Below, one piece after another: positions 45,246 through 55,785 of a stretch of DNA of 64,000 bases (within the stretch, counting starts at the first letter, position 1; every line of letters starts with the position of its first letter). Origin of the DNA: Halichondria panicea. Taxonomy: Eukaryota > Porifera > Demospongiae > Suberitida > Halichondriidae. The translations under genes were made by a program, and so were the position numbers. The notes under the pieces are model-generated. The model saw nothing but the letters and a program-made list of their open reading frames with translations. It was not told the DNA's origin and ran no database searches. The DNA lies in the NCBI RefSeq assembly GCF_963675165.1, contig NC_087382.1, forward strand, positions 1,116,001-1,180,000, in the 5' to 3' direction.

Positions 45246-46317
45246 TAGCCTCGATCCCAGGCCGAGTTTTCGCTTTTATAACGGTTAGGCGAACAACCAG
45301 GCCTGGTACTAGTTGTCTGCGCATGCGTCAAATTTTCATTGTATTTGTGGTCGGCAAAAATATTTAATGAATCAATAATCGAAATTTGTACACAGAAAAT
45401 GCAGAGTGAGTACACACAAAATATGCACATAGGGAGCTGCTTCACAAGGGCCTGGGGAGTTGCCAGTTGTGTTGCAGCACGATTACAGTGACCCAGGGCA
45501 ACTTCAAGATGATTGAATGTCTTCAAATTACGTTTCAACGATTTAGCAGGCTGCTGGACTTCTCTGATTCTAGGCCCCAACTCGTATATAACTCAGTTAA
45601 ACTTTGCTTGAGAAAACGTAGATTCTCTTGATGCCTCTGAGCTACCCAGCAACGCTCGAACAAGCAGGTCATACTCCAGTCCTGTAAGTATAGGACAATA
45701 TTAAAGAAACCAAACACGGTTAAACCCTTACCTTAAACTGTCCAGTCTCGTCCATTAGTATAGCCAAGAGGAGCACTGTTGGGATAGCTGGATATTAGCC
45801 ATTGCTCCTGTACAGAGAAGTAGACATTCTAAATACGTGTAGATCTATATTAAATTTCTCGTATTTTAAACAGGTTATAGTGTCATTGTCGACGAGCTGA
45901 TGATGGCAGCACCAAGTTCTCTAGCTCACACTCTTCACTTGATCCACCATATTAATGATGAAACTATAGTCTATCTAGATCTTGCCAAACATGATGATAT
46001 ATAGCACAGGGCCCACACAAAAATGTCTGACCTTAATTAACAAGCTTGACAAAGCTTTATACCTCTTCCCTTGTTGTTCAGTCTTCAGAATAATGTTTTC
46101 TAGAGAAGCTTCAGCTAAGAGCCATTCCAATAATGATAAAACGGGAACTGACTTCTAGTACACGATAGTACACGAATATAAATGTCACAAAAGTGAACGA
46201 GAATATCCATTAGTCAGAATCTGACTAACGATTGACGCATGCGCAGACAACTAGTACCAGGCCTAGTTGTTCGCCTAACCGTTATAAAAGCGAAAACTCG
46301 GCCTGGAATCGAGGCTA
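45246..46317. mobile_element. 1.07 kb TAG...CTA element with 87 bp TIRs, 9 bp TSD
   Basis: It begins TAGCCTCGATCCCAGGCCGAG and ends in GGCCTGGAATCGAGGCTA; inverted repeats of about 87 bp run 45246-45332 and 46231-46317 and include AAGCGAAAACTCGGCC and GCGCATGCGTC-type blocks. A perfect 9 bp duplication CATGTATAC lies at 45237-45245 and 46318-46326. It contains spliced-looking minus-strand coding pieces (45400-45775). Confidence 0.85.
45400..45775 (-). pseudogene. gene-fragment cargo inside the TAG element
   Basis: An AACAG acceptor precedes LLLAILMDETGQFK, which ends at AAG|GTAAGG (45775-45732). After a TTACAG or GGAG acceptor near 45681-45673 the frame continues YDLLVRALLGSSEAS... to an in-frame TGA and resumes VIYELGPRIREVQQPAKS...NHLEVALGHCNRAATQLATP. 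The text is plainly protein-like with introns, yet it lies wholly between transposon TIRs. I do not recognise the protein. This is what a Pack-MULE-type captured host fragment would look like. Confidence 0.45.
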
Positions 46318-46777
46318 CATGTATACATGATAATTATCATGATAAACGTTTTTGCATTAATTTTGCTGCATCAGTCTAATCGCTAATCATATACGGAAAC
46401 TCAAAGAGTCGACCATGATGTTGCTGAAAAGGATGCCAAAAGTCCAAATTAATGGATGCTGCTTCAGTAGAGCCTTGCAGTTCTCTCCTCACTCTTGCAG
46501 CTACTATATAGCTATAGCATTCTATAGTGCAGAGCTAACTACAAAGTATAATTATAATTATGGAGTAGCTACACTCCATGGACAAGTTTTTCTATGCACT
46601 CTTCTGAAAAGGCTATATAGTTATAGCTGCAATGGTATATTCAGCAAAAGGCATAACTCGAGAACCATGCAAGCATTATTTTGCAAATCTTCTTGAGCAG
46701 CTGTAGCAGTCTATACACACACTACCGTATACCATGCACACTTGCGCATGCGCACTGAGGCATAAGTTATAGTTATC

Positions 46778-48182
46778 AAAACTAAAAAACATTTGCAATG
46801 TGAACGTTGCTAGGATTGCCAGGAAAAGAAAAGCGCGAAAAAACAAGAAATTCGGCGAGTGCATAACTCCAATCCGTTACAACGTCATTCACATGTACAT
46901 GTACTGTTTCAATAAGTTATATTATTATTTTTGTTTTGGTACTTTTCCTGGCCAATCCTTTCACATTGCAAGTAATAATTATAGTGATGTTAATTATGTG
47001 CTTTTTTTGCAGGCTATAGTTATGTGTTTATGACTCCCTTACAGTGTTGAGCAAACACGCAAGTGTTGGATGTGTGGGTGGAAGTATTCCAAGTTATTCA
47101 TGACCAGCAGATAAAGACCAATGACTGTGACGTGTATTTACCCAACCTGTATTTCGATTTTAAAATTCCTTATCAACAGTAGGCCACTCGACTGTACATG
47201 TTCATGACGTTGTAACGGATTGGAGTTATGCACTCGCCGAATTTCTTGTTTCTTCGCTTTTTCGTGCTTTTCTTTTCCTGGCAATCCTAGCAACGTTCAC
47301 ATTGCAAATGTTTTTTAGTTTTGATTCCCTTTCTTTTTTCATACAGTAGTACATTATTGATAAGATAGAATTAATGTGACGTTGATTAACTTGTCATCGT
47401 CCTGTAATCTTGTTGAAGATAATATATAAGTGGTTGTTGGACAGAATTATATTATACTGTAGTGCCACAATGTTTTAATTTAATGGTATAGTGGCTTCGC
47501 CCAAAAAAACAATTGCAACAGTATACCATACTTATCTGACTTAAAGCCCCTCTCAAGTATAGTTCCCTTTCAAGTATAGTTATCTGCTACCTATAGTAAT
47601 TATATTATACTCCTCAATAGTCTCAATCCCAGGCCGCACTTCACTCAGGGAATTGAGGAGTTAGCCTCCTTCACCGGCCTTCTTTTCTCAATAATGAAAG
47701 TGAAATACCTATGAGGAACATCAAGAAGAGAAGACAGGACTGGAATAAACATTATTCAGTATTTTATTCAGTCATTTATCCATGATAAAAATAATGGCAG
47801 CCATGTTTATACTGTAGATGTACTTCCAAGTGCAAAAGCATGGAGGCCTATGGTAGATCCAGTCAGTGCATAAATAGCATACGTACCTGAAGTGAGAGAA
47901 TGGAGAGCTGAGCTGAAGAAAGGAGGTTTTGTGTTTATCGATGCACACAAAATAATGCAATTTTTCAAATATCAATAGTATTGCATGAGAATATTCATTG
48001 ACTATAATTTCACACATTTATACAGATAAAAGGCTAACTAAGCTATCTATCCAGTCCATTTCTTGCTGTGGCCTTTCCCTGCAGAAATAGAGCAGTCTAA
48101 ACACCAGTCAAAATTTATGCAATAATTGAAAACACACACAACTGCACTGTCAATCCTATGTACAACCTACTGGTTGTACTAA
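46778..48182 (+). mobile_element. U3: large repeat unit
   Basis: It starts near AAAACTAAAAAACATTTGCAATG and has inverted 130 bp arms (46785-46900 and 47205-47330) followed by an arm ending GTACAACC-TACT-GGTTGTAC plus TAAT. It is the same architecture as U1/U2 but a different subfamily. It serves as the empty reference for three of the insertions in U4. Relative to U4 it lacks about 430 bases near 47945. Confidence 0.65.
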
Positions 48183-48424
48183 TAAAAACTAAAAAACATT
48201 TGCAATGTGAACGTTGCTAGGATTGCCAGGAAAAGAAAAAGCGAAGAAACAAGAAATTCGGCGAGTGCATAACTCCAATCCGTTACAACATCATTCACAT
48301 GTACTGTTTCAATAAGTTATAATTATTATTTTTGTTTTGATACTTTTCCTGGCCAATCCTTTCACATTGCAAGTAATAATTATAGTGATGTTAATTATGT
48401 GCATTTTTTGCAGGCTATAGTTAT

Positions 48425-49706
48425 CAGAGCCGGAGGAAGCAAATATGAAGTGGTCAGGCCGGACCCATAAAGGGGGGTCCGGGGGTCCTCCCCCGGGAAA
48501 TTTTTTGAATGGTGCTTGCTGGTGCATTCTGGTGCATTTTGAGTAATATTTAATAAATTTTAAAATTGACATTTTAATTGAGACAATCACAAAAATTAAT
48601 ATTGGTACAGGTATATGAGGTTGCACCTATAACTTTCCTGAGACGATGAATTATATATAACCTTAAGGAAGGAGATGTTCTTCTGCTGGTTTGGAGAGGC
48701 AGGGGCGTAGGCAGGAATTTGAGGAAGGGGGGGCTGAGCTGAAAGGGTGTGAAGGAGCGCCGAAAATTTTCGGCGACCGGAAACCACACCTCCTAATTAA
48801 TGACTGATTTCCGGGAATAGTTGTTGTACCAGGAGTGTCTGGTTGTGTACGATTTATGATGTTACAATAATTATTTTGTTGTTAATATGCATGAAACATT
48901 GCTAATATTTACAGTGCTAACTACATGTACAATGTATATGATAATGTAGCTGATCAGTTACTTTGCTGGCTCTTCATCAGTACTCAGGCTGGCAGTACTA
49001 GAGGCTAGAGCTTGGCAAACTGGCACTAGAGCTTGGCAAGTTGGCACTAGATCTTGGCCTTGACTCACGCTTGAGAAATAATGGTCCAGTTTCTGCGACA
49101 TAGTTGCTGCTCTCAATCAACCTCTGTGGTAGATTATTGATCAGTTGCACAGTGCATTGCACATGTGCAAGAAATAGTTTATAGCCACACCTGTTTCAAT
49201 TAAATGGTGCATGCTAGCCAGCTAGCTAGCTAGCTTAGTTACACTGAAGAATCAAAGTTACTAGTATAGTATAGAGCTAGCTCTTGGACATGCTGTTTGT
49301 CTGCCACTAATCTATACCTGTAATTCCCAGGCTCAGTGAAGACAGTCATCAGAGAAGGTGGGGCTCTTAGTGTGGTTTTTGCAGAGGAAGGGGGGGCTCC
49401 AGCCCCCAAAGCCCTGCCCCTCCCTACGCCCCTGAGAGGCACCAATGTGAGGACACTGAAAGGAACTCGATTGCAGTTTAGAGAGAGACATTTTCTTCTG
49501 GCTTGCAGCTAGATCTGACACTAGATAGTCTGATACTGCAGTCTACTAGTCTATTACAGTATCTAGCTATTACCAGCACCGTTGAGTAAAGATTATTACC
49601 TAATTTTTCATTTTTAATGTTAACCACCGTTACCAAATAAATAAGTGAACACGAGAAAAGTGGTCAGGTTTTGGCCTGACCAACCTGACCGGTTCCGCCG
49701 GCCCTG
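48425..49706. mobile_element. 1.28 kb CAG...CTG element inserted in U4, 5 bp TSD
   Basis: It begins CAGAGCCGGAGGAAGC and ends GGTTCCGCCGGCCCTG, with a nearby GTGGTCAGG/CCTGACC pair at each end. GTTAT flanks it at 48420-48424 and 49707-49711. U3 has the uninterrupted GCTATAGTTATGTGTTTATG at about 47013-47032. Non-coding. Confidence 0.8.
48700..49434. mobile_element. 735 bp CAG...CTG element nested in another
   Basis: It begins CAGGGGCGTAGGCAGG and ends CCCTACGCCCCTG, with AGAGG at 48695-48699 and 49435-49439. The ends have G-rich and C-rich runs (GGGGGGGCT, CAGCCCCC). It is younger than the element at 48425-49706 because it interrupts it. Confidence 0.75.
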
Positions 49707-50320
49707 GTTATGTGTTTATGTGACTCCCACAGTGTTAAGCAAACACGCAAGTGTTGGATGTGTGGGTGGAAGTATTCCAATATTTACCCAACCTGTATTT
49801 CGATTTTAAAATTCCTTATCAACAGTAGGCCACTCGACTGTACATGTTCATGACGTTGTAACGGATTGGAGTTATACACTCGTCGAATTTCTTGTTTCTT
49901 CGCTTTTTCTTTTCCTGGCAATCCTAGCAACGTTCACATTGCAAATGTTTTTTAGTTTTGATTCCCTTTCTTTTTTCATACAGTAGTACATTAATGATAA
50001 GATAAAATTAATGTGACGTTGATTAATTTGTCATCGTCCTGTAATCTTGTTGAAGATAATATATAAGTGGTCGTTGGACAGAATTATATTATACTCCTCA
50101 ATAGTCTCGATCCCAGGCCGCACTTCACTCAGGGAATTGAGGAGTTAGCCTCCTTCACCGGCCTTCTTTCTCAATAATGAAAGTGATTCTGAAATACCTA
50201 TGAGGAACATCAAGAAGCAAGAGAAGTTCAAGAAGAGAAGACAGGACTGGAATAAACATTATTCAGTATTTTATTCAGTCATTTATCTACGATAAAAATA
50301 ATGGCAGCCATGTTTATACT

Positions 50321-50699
50321 TAGTCTGGGGGCCAGACCTAATAGCTCGGGGGCAAAATCAAGAGAGCTAGGATTAGGTCTGGAGACTCTTGCAGCATTTC
50401 CGTGTGCTCTAGCGGAATGTGGCCAGAGCCAATGAAATGCATATCCTATGTCATGTGATTTTTTAACCCAATGAAATGCGAGTATTGCCTTTGTGGAATT
50501 TGGATTACAGCCAATGGAATTTAGATACAGCCAATGAAATGAGAGTATTGCTACATCTACTCCTTCTTTATAACCTCCAATATCACAGTCTCCTCCCTAT
50601 TGACATTCCAAGAGCACACGGAAGTGCTGCAAGAGTCTCCAGACCTTCTTTCTCTCTTCCCCCTCCCCCCTCTGAGAAAAAGGTCTGGCCCCCAGACTA
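50321..50699. mobile_element. 379 bp TAG...CTA element inserted in U4, 9 bp TSD
   Basis: It begins TAGTCTGGGGGCCAGACC and ends GGTCTGGCCCCCAGACTA (perfect 18 bp TIR, itself containing GGCCAGACC/GGTCTGGCC). GTTTATACT flanks it at 50312-50320 and 50700-50708. U3 carries one GTTTATACT at 47805-47813 in the same context, an empty site. Inside are repeated AGCCAATGRAAT units. Confidence 0.9.
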
Positions 50700-50893
50700 G
50701 TTTATACTGTAGATGTACTTCCAAGTGCAAAAGCATGGAGGCCTATGGTAGATCCAGTCAGTGCATACGTCTAGCATAAATAGCATACCTGAAGTGAGAG
50801 AATGGAGAGCTGAGCTGAAGAAAGGGAGGTTTTGTGTTTATTGATGTCACAGCCACGCCCACCTCATAAGTTACCATGATTGTGCGTTGCTGT

Positions 50894-52178
50894 TTTTTTT
50901 TTTGTTTTTTTTCAAGTAGTGATAATAATTATGAGAGCAAGTCAAGAAAAATAATTGTAATGTTAATAATTATGTCTTTAATTCAGTTTTCCTGCAGGTA
51001 GCTAGGAGTGGACTGATCAGATCAATTGGTGAGGACTTCACAGCGTGGCCCCTAGATGAGCGGGCGCCACGGATACATTGTATTGCAGATCTCAGTAGAG
51101 AGAAAGACAGGCGGGCACGTAGCCAGTACAGGGTTGAGCAGTATGTCTGCTCCCATTTTTCAGCTAGACGAGAGGCAAGTCGCTTGTAGAATGTTGTGGA
51201 CTGTTTTTCCATGCCCCCTGTGGCCGAAAGGACTATTGGAGTGAAGGTTGAGTGTTCGACATCTCGGACTCGTTGCTCATAAGCTCTTTTTTTTTCATTT
51301 TCGTGCTTTTTGTAACAGTTCGCAATGCTAGAGTTTTTGTTTGACGGAGCATGTGGGTTGAACACCCTGATATCCAGGAATGTCTTCTCTTGGCGTCCTC
51401 CCCAGAACCCCTTCATGGAGACATCAAGTCTGGCACCATTCGATATGTTGGCGGTTCTGTGAGCAAGGGTTTCGCCAGTCAGGGGTTGGAGATCAGGTTC
51501 CACCGAGACATCATGACAGATTTCTGTGAGTAGGTCGGCAGTGATATCCCTGATTTCATTGTGGCGGATCGATGGAAATCCTCCACGGGGGCAAGAGAGG
51601 ACGTGCTCGATCGAGAAGTTGGCACCACAGTCGCAGTGTATTGGCGTACCTCCAGGCGTCCAACCATAGCGTAGACATAGGGCGTCCACAAAGGCACCTT
51701 TGTGTAGACTGAAGCCGAACTCCGAGATCGGTAGTGAGGTTAGCCAATTGGAGGCACCTCTCTCGCTTGCGAGATCCAGCGTCCTAGTGTTGGCAGGGGT
51801 GAGACGCTGCTTGATTACTTCTGCTGCTTGGGTGGATTGTTCCCTGCGCATCTGTTTGACGGCAGATTTGGCTGACAGCTGGGCATCCATGCACCCGAAG
51901 GAGTATTCTTGATTTTGTAGCAGGATGGACTCTATCAGTGGCTTGGAAATGGAGTGGGAAGCAGAGAACTGTAGATCACACTGTTTTGCTGTAGATCACA
52001 CTGTTTTGCTGGGTTGCTTAGGCCCAGACCCCCGAATCTTGTGGGCAGGGCAAAGATATCCCTATCTGTGTCATTAGGGGGGGGGGGTCTTCCAGTGATG
52101 GTGGGAATGAACACAGTGCGTAGGATGTTCTCCAGCGGTTGAAACTGACTGCCCAGATTCGGCACGATACGGGAGAGA
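50894..52178 (-). mobile_element. 5'-truncated LINE with poly(A) tail and 13 bp TSD
   Basis: TGTGCGTTGCTGT occurs at 50881-50893 and 52179-52191. On the minus strand the element ends with an A-rich tail at 50894-50915, and the 5' end is cut within the reverse transcriptase region. This is the normal product of target-primed reverse transcription. It sits in U4. Confidence 0.85.
50970..52165 (-). pseudogene. LINE RT C-terminal end plus restriction-like endonuclease
   Basis: The upstream frame (52165-51970) gives the end of an RT polyprotein (FIPTITGRPP...IFALPTRFGGLGLSNP). The downstream frame (to 50970) has a Cys/His zinc knuckle (HCDCGANFSIEHVLSCPRGG) and a restriction-like endonuclease (LDVSMKGFWGG...FLDIRVFNP). 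This C-terminal nuclease is the type found in early-branching LINEs, in contrast to the APE nuclease of L1. A 20-base tandem duplication, 51969-51988 and 51989-52008, shifts the frame; ignoring one copy makes the two frames continuous. Confidence 0.8.
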
Positions 52179-52979
52179 TGTGCGTTGCTGTGGCAGTCAT
52201 TTAAAGATGGCGGAATTGCGTATGTAAGAAAAGTAGAGCCTGAGAGGTCATCTGCCTCTTGGAAGCGAACGCAATTCTGAGAAAAACGCCCATGGTCCAG
52301 GTTCTATTCGACTAGAGGCTGTATCTAGAATCTTCTGAACATGTCTGTACAAGGAGGAAATGCTTTTCAAGAAAGTTACTTACTTACTTACTTAGTCAGT
52401 CAGACAAAACGCGGTGAAATATGAAAATAGTGCAATTTTTCAAATATCAATAGTAATGCATGAGAATATTCATAGACTATAATATCACACAATTACACAG
52501 ATAAAAGGCTAACTAAGCTATCTATCCAGTTAGTTTCTTGATGTGGCCTTTCCCTGCAGAAATAGAGCAGTCTAAACACAAGTCAAAATTTGTGCAATAA
52601 TTGAAAACACACACAACTGCACTGTCAATCCTATGTACAACCTACTGGTTGTACTAACCTAATGGTTGTACTAACCTACTGGTTGTACTAATAATACAAC
52701 CTACTGGTTGTACTAATAATATGGAGAGAATTTATGTATGGAATTTATGTATGAGCTCCTGCGTGGTGTAATAGTGGGTAGTATATTAATTTTATGTTGC
52801 TCTTTTTCTATTGGTTTGCTATTCAGTGTTTCTTTGGTTTGAGCTGGTTGTAACTATGTGCCAGGGTTGAGGGGTGTGGCCTTCATTGCCATGTACGTGG
52901 TCTCGTACCTGGGAGGAGGTCTACTCATTCGATACGCGGCTTACCTTTCTATATAATAGTTATAGACTGAGTCCAAGGT

Positions 52980-53095
52980 CTCTATGGGGTTTTGAGACCT
53001 GAAGGCCCGAGGCTGTAGCATCTCGAGCGTAGCGAGGGTGCTACTAAGGGCCTGAGGGTCTCAAAACTCCATAGTGACCGTTGACGAGGCCTATA
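52980..53095. repeat. imperfect hairpin, about 40 bp arms
   Basis: CTATGGGGTTTTGAGACC...GGCCC and GGGCC...GGTCTCAAAACTCCATAG pair around a GTAGCATCTCGAGCGTAGCGAGGGTGCTAC core that is itself a hairpin. Probably a short MITE. Confidence 0.6.
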
Positions 53096-54229
53096 ACTGG
53101 TTTAGAATAGTGCTAAGCAAGCTAGGCTATATTAACACAAAGAAGACTCTGAAACCAAGAGTTTCTACAAGCCTCAAGCAACGTTAAAGCTTTGCTCTGG
53201 CTAGTCTACATAAAAAAACTCACATTGATGAAGGCAGTTTCTGTTTCTTGAGAATCACGCATTGCAAATAAAAAGTTGCTATTGTCATAGTAGTTAGCTC
53301 TGCACTAGAGCACTAGCTATTGTAGCTGCAAGAGAGAGATAAAAGCTGCAAAGCGGCACTGCAGAACGCAAAACTTTAAAAAAAATTAATTTTTAATGAT
53401 GCACTGTATCATCGTTACTATGACTTCAACATAAACTGTGTGATGTTGCCATGTTCCATACAAGTTAATCTTGACATCATCTTGCCTGTAGGCATAATCA
53501 GTATTATATCCCGTTGCTACGTTGTTGCCAAGTGCAATATGAAGCATATTGCACTGCTGAAAGTCATATTGCACTGACCGCAAAGTCATATTGCACTGAC
53601 CGCAAAACGCCCCTCTGGCAATTAGACAGACAATTAAATTAAAATTAAATTAATACACATGAGAAATAACAAGTATCAAAGTATGTCCAGCCATGCAGGA
53701 ATGAATGTTCAGCACTGCTGGAGTTTCTTCTTGCAACTGTGCAGGTTTTAAAATTGTCCAAGATTTATTTTGTGGAAGATTCTGTGTTCCTAGATCGACC
53801 TAGTCCTCGACATCTTGATGCATGTCAATTCTGCTTCACCGTAGCACTCATAAGAAGTGGCTCTTTTTGCTGGGGGCATGAGCTGTTTTGCAGCAGTGTA
53901 GAAGCGAGCTTTCTTGGCTTGGTTATGAGGCCGAGCGTAGACCAGCAGCTAGTATTCACTGAGTAGTGGGGTGGGGCTGTTTCTTTGCAGCAGTAAGTGG
54001 GGTGGGGCTGTTTTGCAGCACCAGAAGTGGGGTGGGGCTGTTTTGCAGATTTCAGTTAAAACTCCAACAATTTTATGTCAAGCCATTTGTCGGTCATGCC
54101 AATCTTATACGCTGCAGATAGATCTACTGGCGTCTAGAAGAGAGAAGAGATGGAGCTGTGTCTAGAGTTGTCTCTGTCTTTTTTTGTGCTGTTTATATTG
54201 TGTTACTAGGACAGTGTTATGTTGCTATG

Positions 54230-54372
54230 CCCTCGGGATATAAACTAGTTATAACACGTGCACTCGGGCTGCATGGCATATATTGCACTCAGCCCTCGGG
54301 GCTGGCGCCCTCGTGCTTCAGTGCAATATATTCCATACATCCCTCGTGCCCGTGTTATAACTATAACTAATA
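54230..54372. repeat. hairpin repeat with CCCTCGGG ends
   Basis: ATAAACTAGTTATAACACGTGC and the complement of CGTGTTATAACTATAACT pair, as do GCATATATTGCACT and AGTGCAATATATTCC. Probably a MITE remnant of about 140 bp. Confidence 0.55.
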
Positions 54373-54479
54373 GACCTACTTAGAAGACCTCAGGTCCATA
54401 AGTGAAATAATGGACCTCTCAGTGACCTATCAGATTGCAGTATTACTACAAGCATTTTCTAAAGTGCAGGTTATCATTG

Positions 54480-54735
54480 CATGGAATGTGTAGTTTATGC
54501 TAATATTGTAGAATTACATCTCCCACCAAATCCCCTGCCCCCCATGCACATAGTAACTGGTGACCCCCCTGGGAGCTCTGTTGACTTAGATGTAGAGAAA
54601 AAAAGTTTTAAGTTGATATACAATCATGCTATATTGCGAAATTTGTCAGATAATCACATGCAAAAGTTTCCTCAGCCACAAATGTATAGTTTAGATGATT
54701 CTGATCCCAAACAGCAGTATGATAATTATTTGTAG
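54480..54735 (+). CDS. possible terminal exon of an unidentified gene
   Basis: A TAAAGTGCAG acceptor precedes an open frame that ends with QQYDNYL and TAG. The 80-odd codons (NPLPPMHIVTGDPPGSS, LDDSDPKQQYDN) have coding-like composition and a tyrosine near the C-terminus, as in receptor tails. No upstream exon was found. Confidence 0.3.
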
Positions 54736-55507
54736 CATATCGTTTTATTATAAAGGGTTACAGTAGGCAGTCATTTGCTTGTACACTGTTTATCTGTTTT
54801 TGTCAACTGACACTTGCCATTTAATGGCTGGCAATAGCGATTGCAGTGTCTCCTTGAGTTGTTGGGTGGTCGGTCTTTGCTCCAGCACTCGTCAATGGTG
54901 GCCAGAACCAGTCGTGTGTTCTGTGGTGTGTGGGTGTGTGGGGTAACCACAAACTTCCTTTCAGTTTCTGGGAAGCAGGGTGGTACCGCTACTAATGGGT
55001 TTTCTGAAAACATACAGGGAATTGGAAGCCTGGACTATGTCTGATGACAGCTAATGTACATATGTGATACTATATAAATGTTGTTATTATTATTTGTATG
55101 TGTGTGCACTTGACTAATGTGTACATTGTTTACTTAGTTAATTTGTACTGTAGCTATATGCATGGTTTCTGTTATAGGTAGGTTAATTACTTCCTGTGGA
55201 GCAGAGCCTCCTTTTGTGTTAACAATAGATTCTTTGTTGTAAAGAGGCCCTGCGCGTTTCTCTTGTTTTTGGTGCATGTATGATCTCTGTTTTGTCAGTT
55301 GTTACTTTTGTCTATCTTGTTTAATGTTAAACCCTTGTCAAATCTTGAACTGACTCAGCCGCTTAGCTAGTTCTAGCACTCAACTCTGCCAACACTAAAC
55401 CCTCTGGCCTGTGGAAGACTACTTGTATACAATATATCTCCGCATACTCCACTGCTGTATTCACACGTGAGGCTGTGTTTGGATCTTGTAAGCTGAAAAG
55501 GAATTAG

Positions 55508-55772
55508 GTAAGTTATCAGTTATCACTGTGCAAACTTGCGTAGTGAAACTGAACGATTTTGATAAGAATTTTTGCCTTATTAAGTTCAATTGCATAAACT
55601 CTGGATACCACTATCTTGTTCCATGCACATATTCTAGATGATCTATAGCAAGTATTTTAAGTTTTGGTGTCAAACTAGAAGCAGCTATTGCTGCTTCTAG
55701 TTTGACACCAAAACTTAAAATAGTATACTGATACTGCATTAATTGTATTTAAATATACTTGTAATTTTATAG
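55508..55772 (+). other. 5' UTR intron of the beta-helix membrane protein gene
   Basis: AATTAG|GTAAGT at 55508 and TAATTTTATAG at 55772 are good donor and acceptor sites, and the acceptor lies 13 bases before the ATG at 55786. The 33 bp palindrome at 55653-55722 is inside this intron. Confidence 0.5.
55653..55722. repeat. 70 bp perfect inverted repeat (33 bp arms, 4-base loop)
   Basis: The left arm TATTTTAAGTTTTGGTGTCA... (55653-55685) and its exact complement (55690-55722) are separated by TATT. There is no direct repeat at the borders. It could form a strong RNA hairpin in the leader intron or a DNA cruciform. Confidence 0.9.
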
Positions 55773-55785
55773 TATCGGAGAGAAC

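Larger units (their letters stand above)
48185..52720 (+). mobile_element. U4: repeat unit directly following U3, with four insertions
   Basis: It starts AAAACTAAAAAACATTTGC within three bases of the end of U3 and follows the same sequence order. Insertions are: a CAG element (48425-49706) with another inside it (48700-49434), a TAG element (50321-50699) and a LINE (50894-52178). The terminal hairpin GTACAACCTACTGGTTGTAC is repeated about four times at 52634-52720. Confidence 0.65.

Noticed and set aside
54841-55044. ORF with GVWVCGVTTNFLSV
   Set aside because: No homology recognised, no splice sites; GT-rich stretch produces an open frame by chance.
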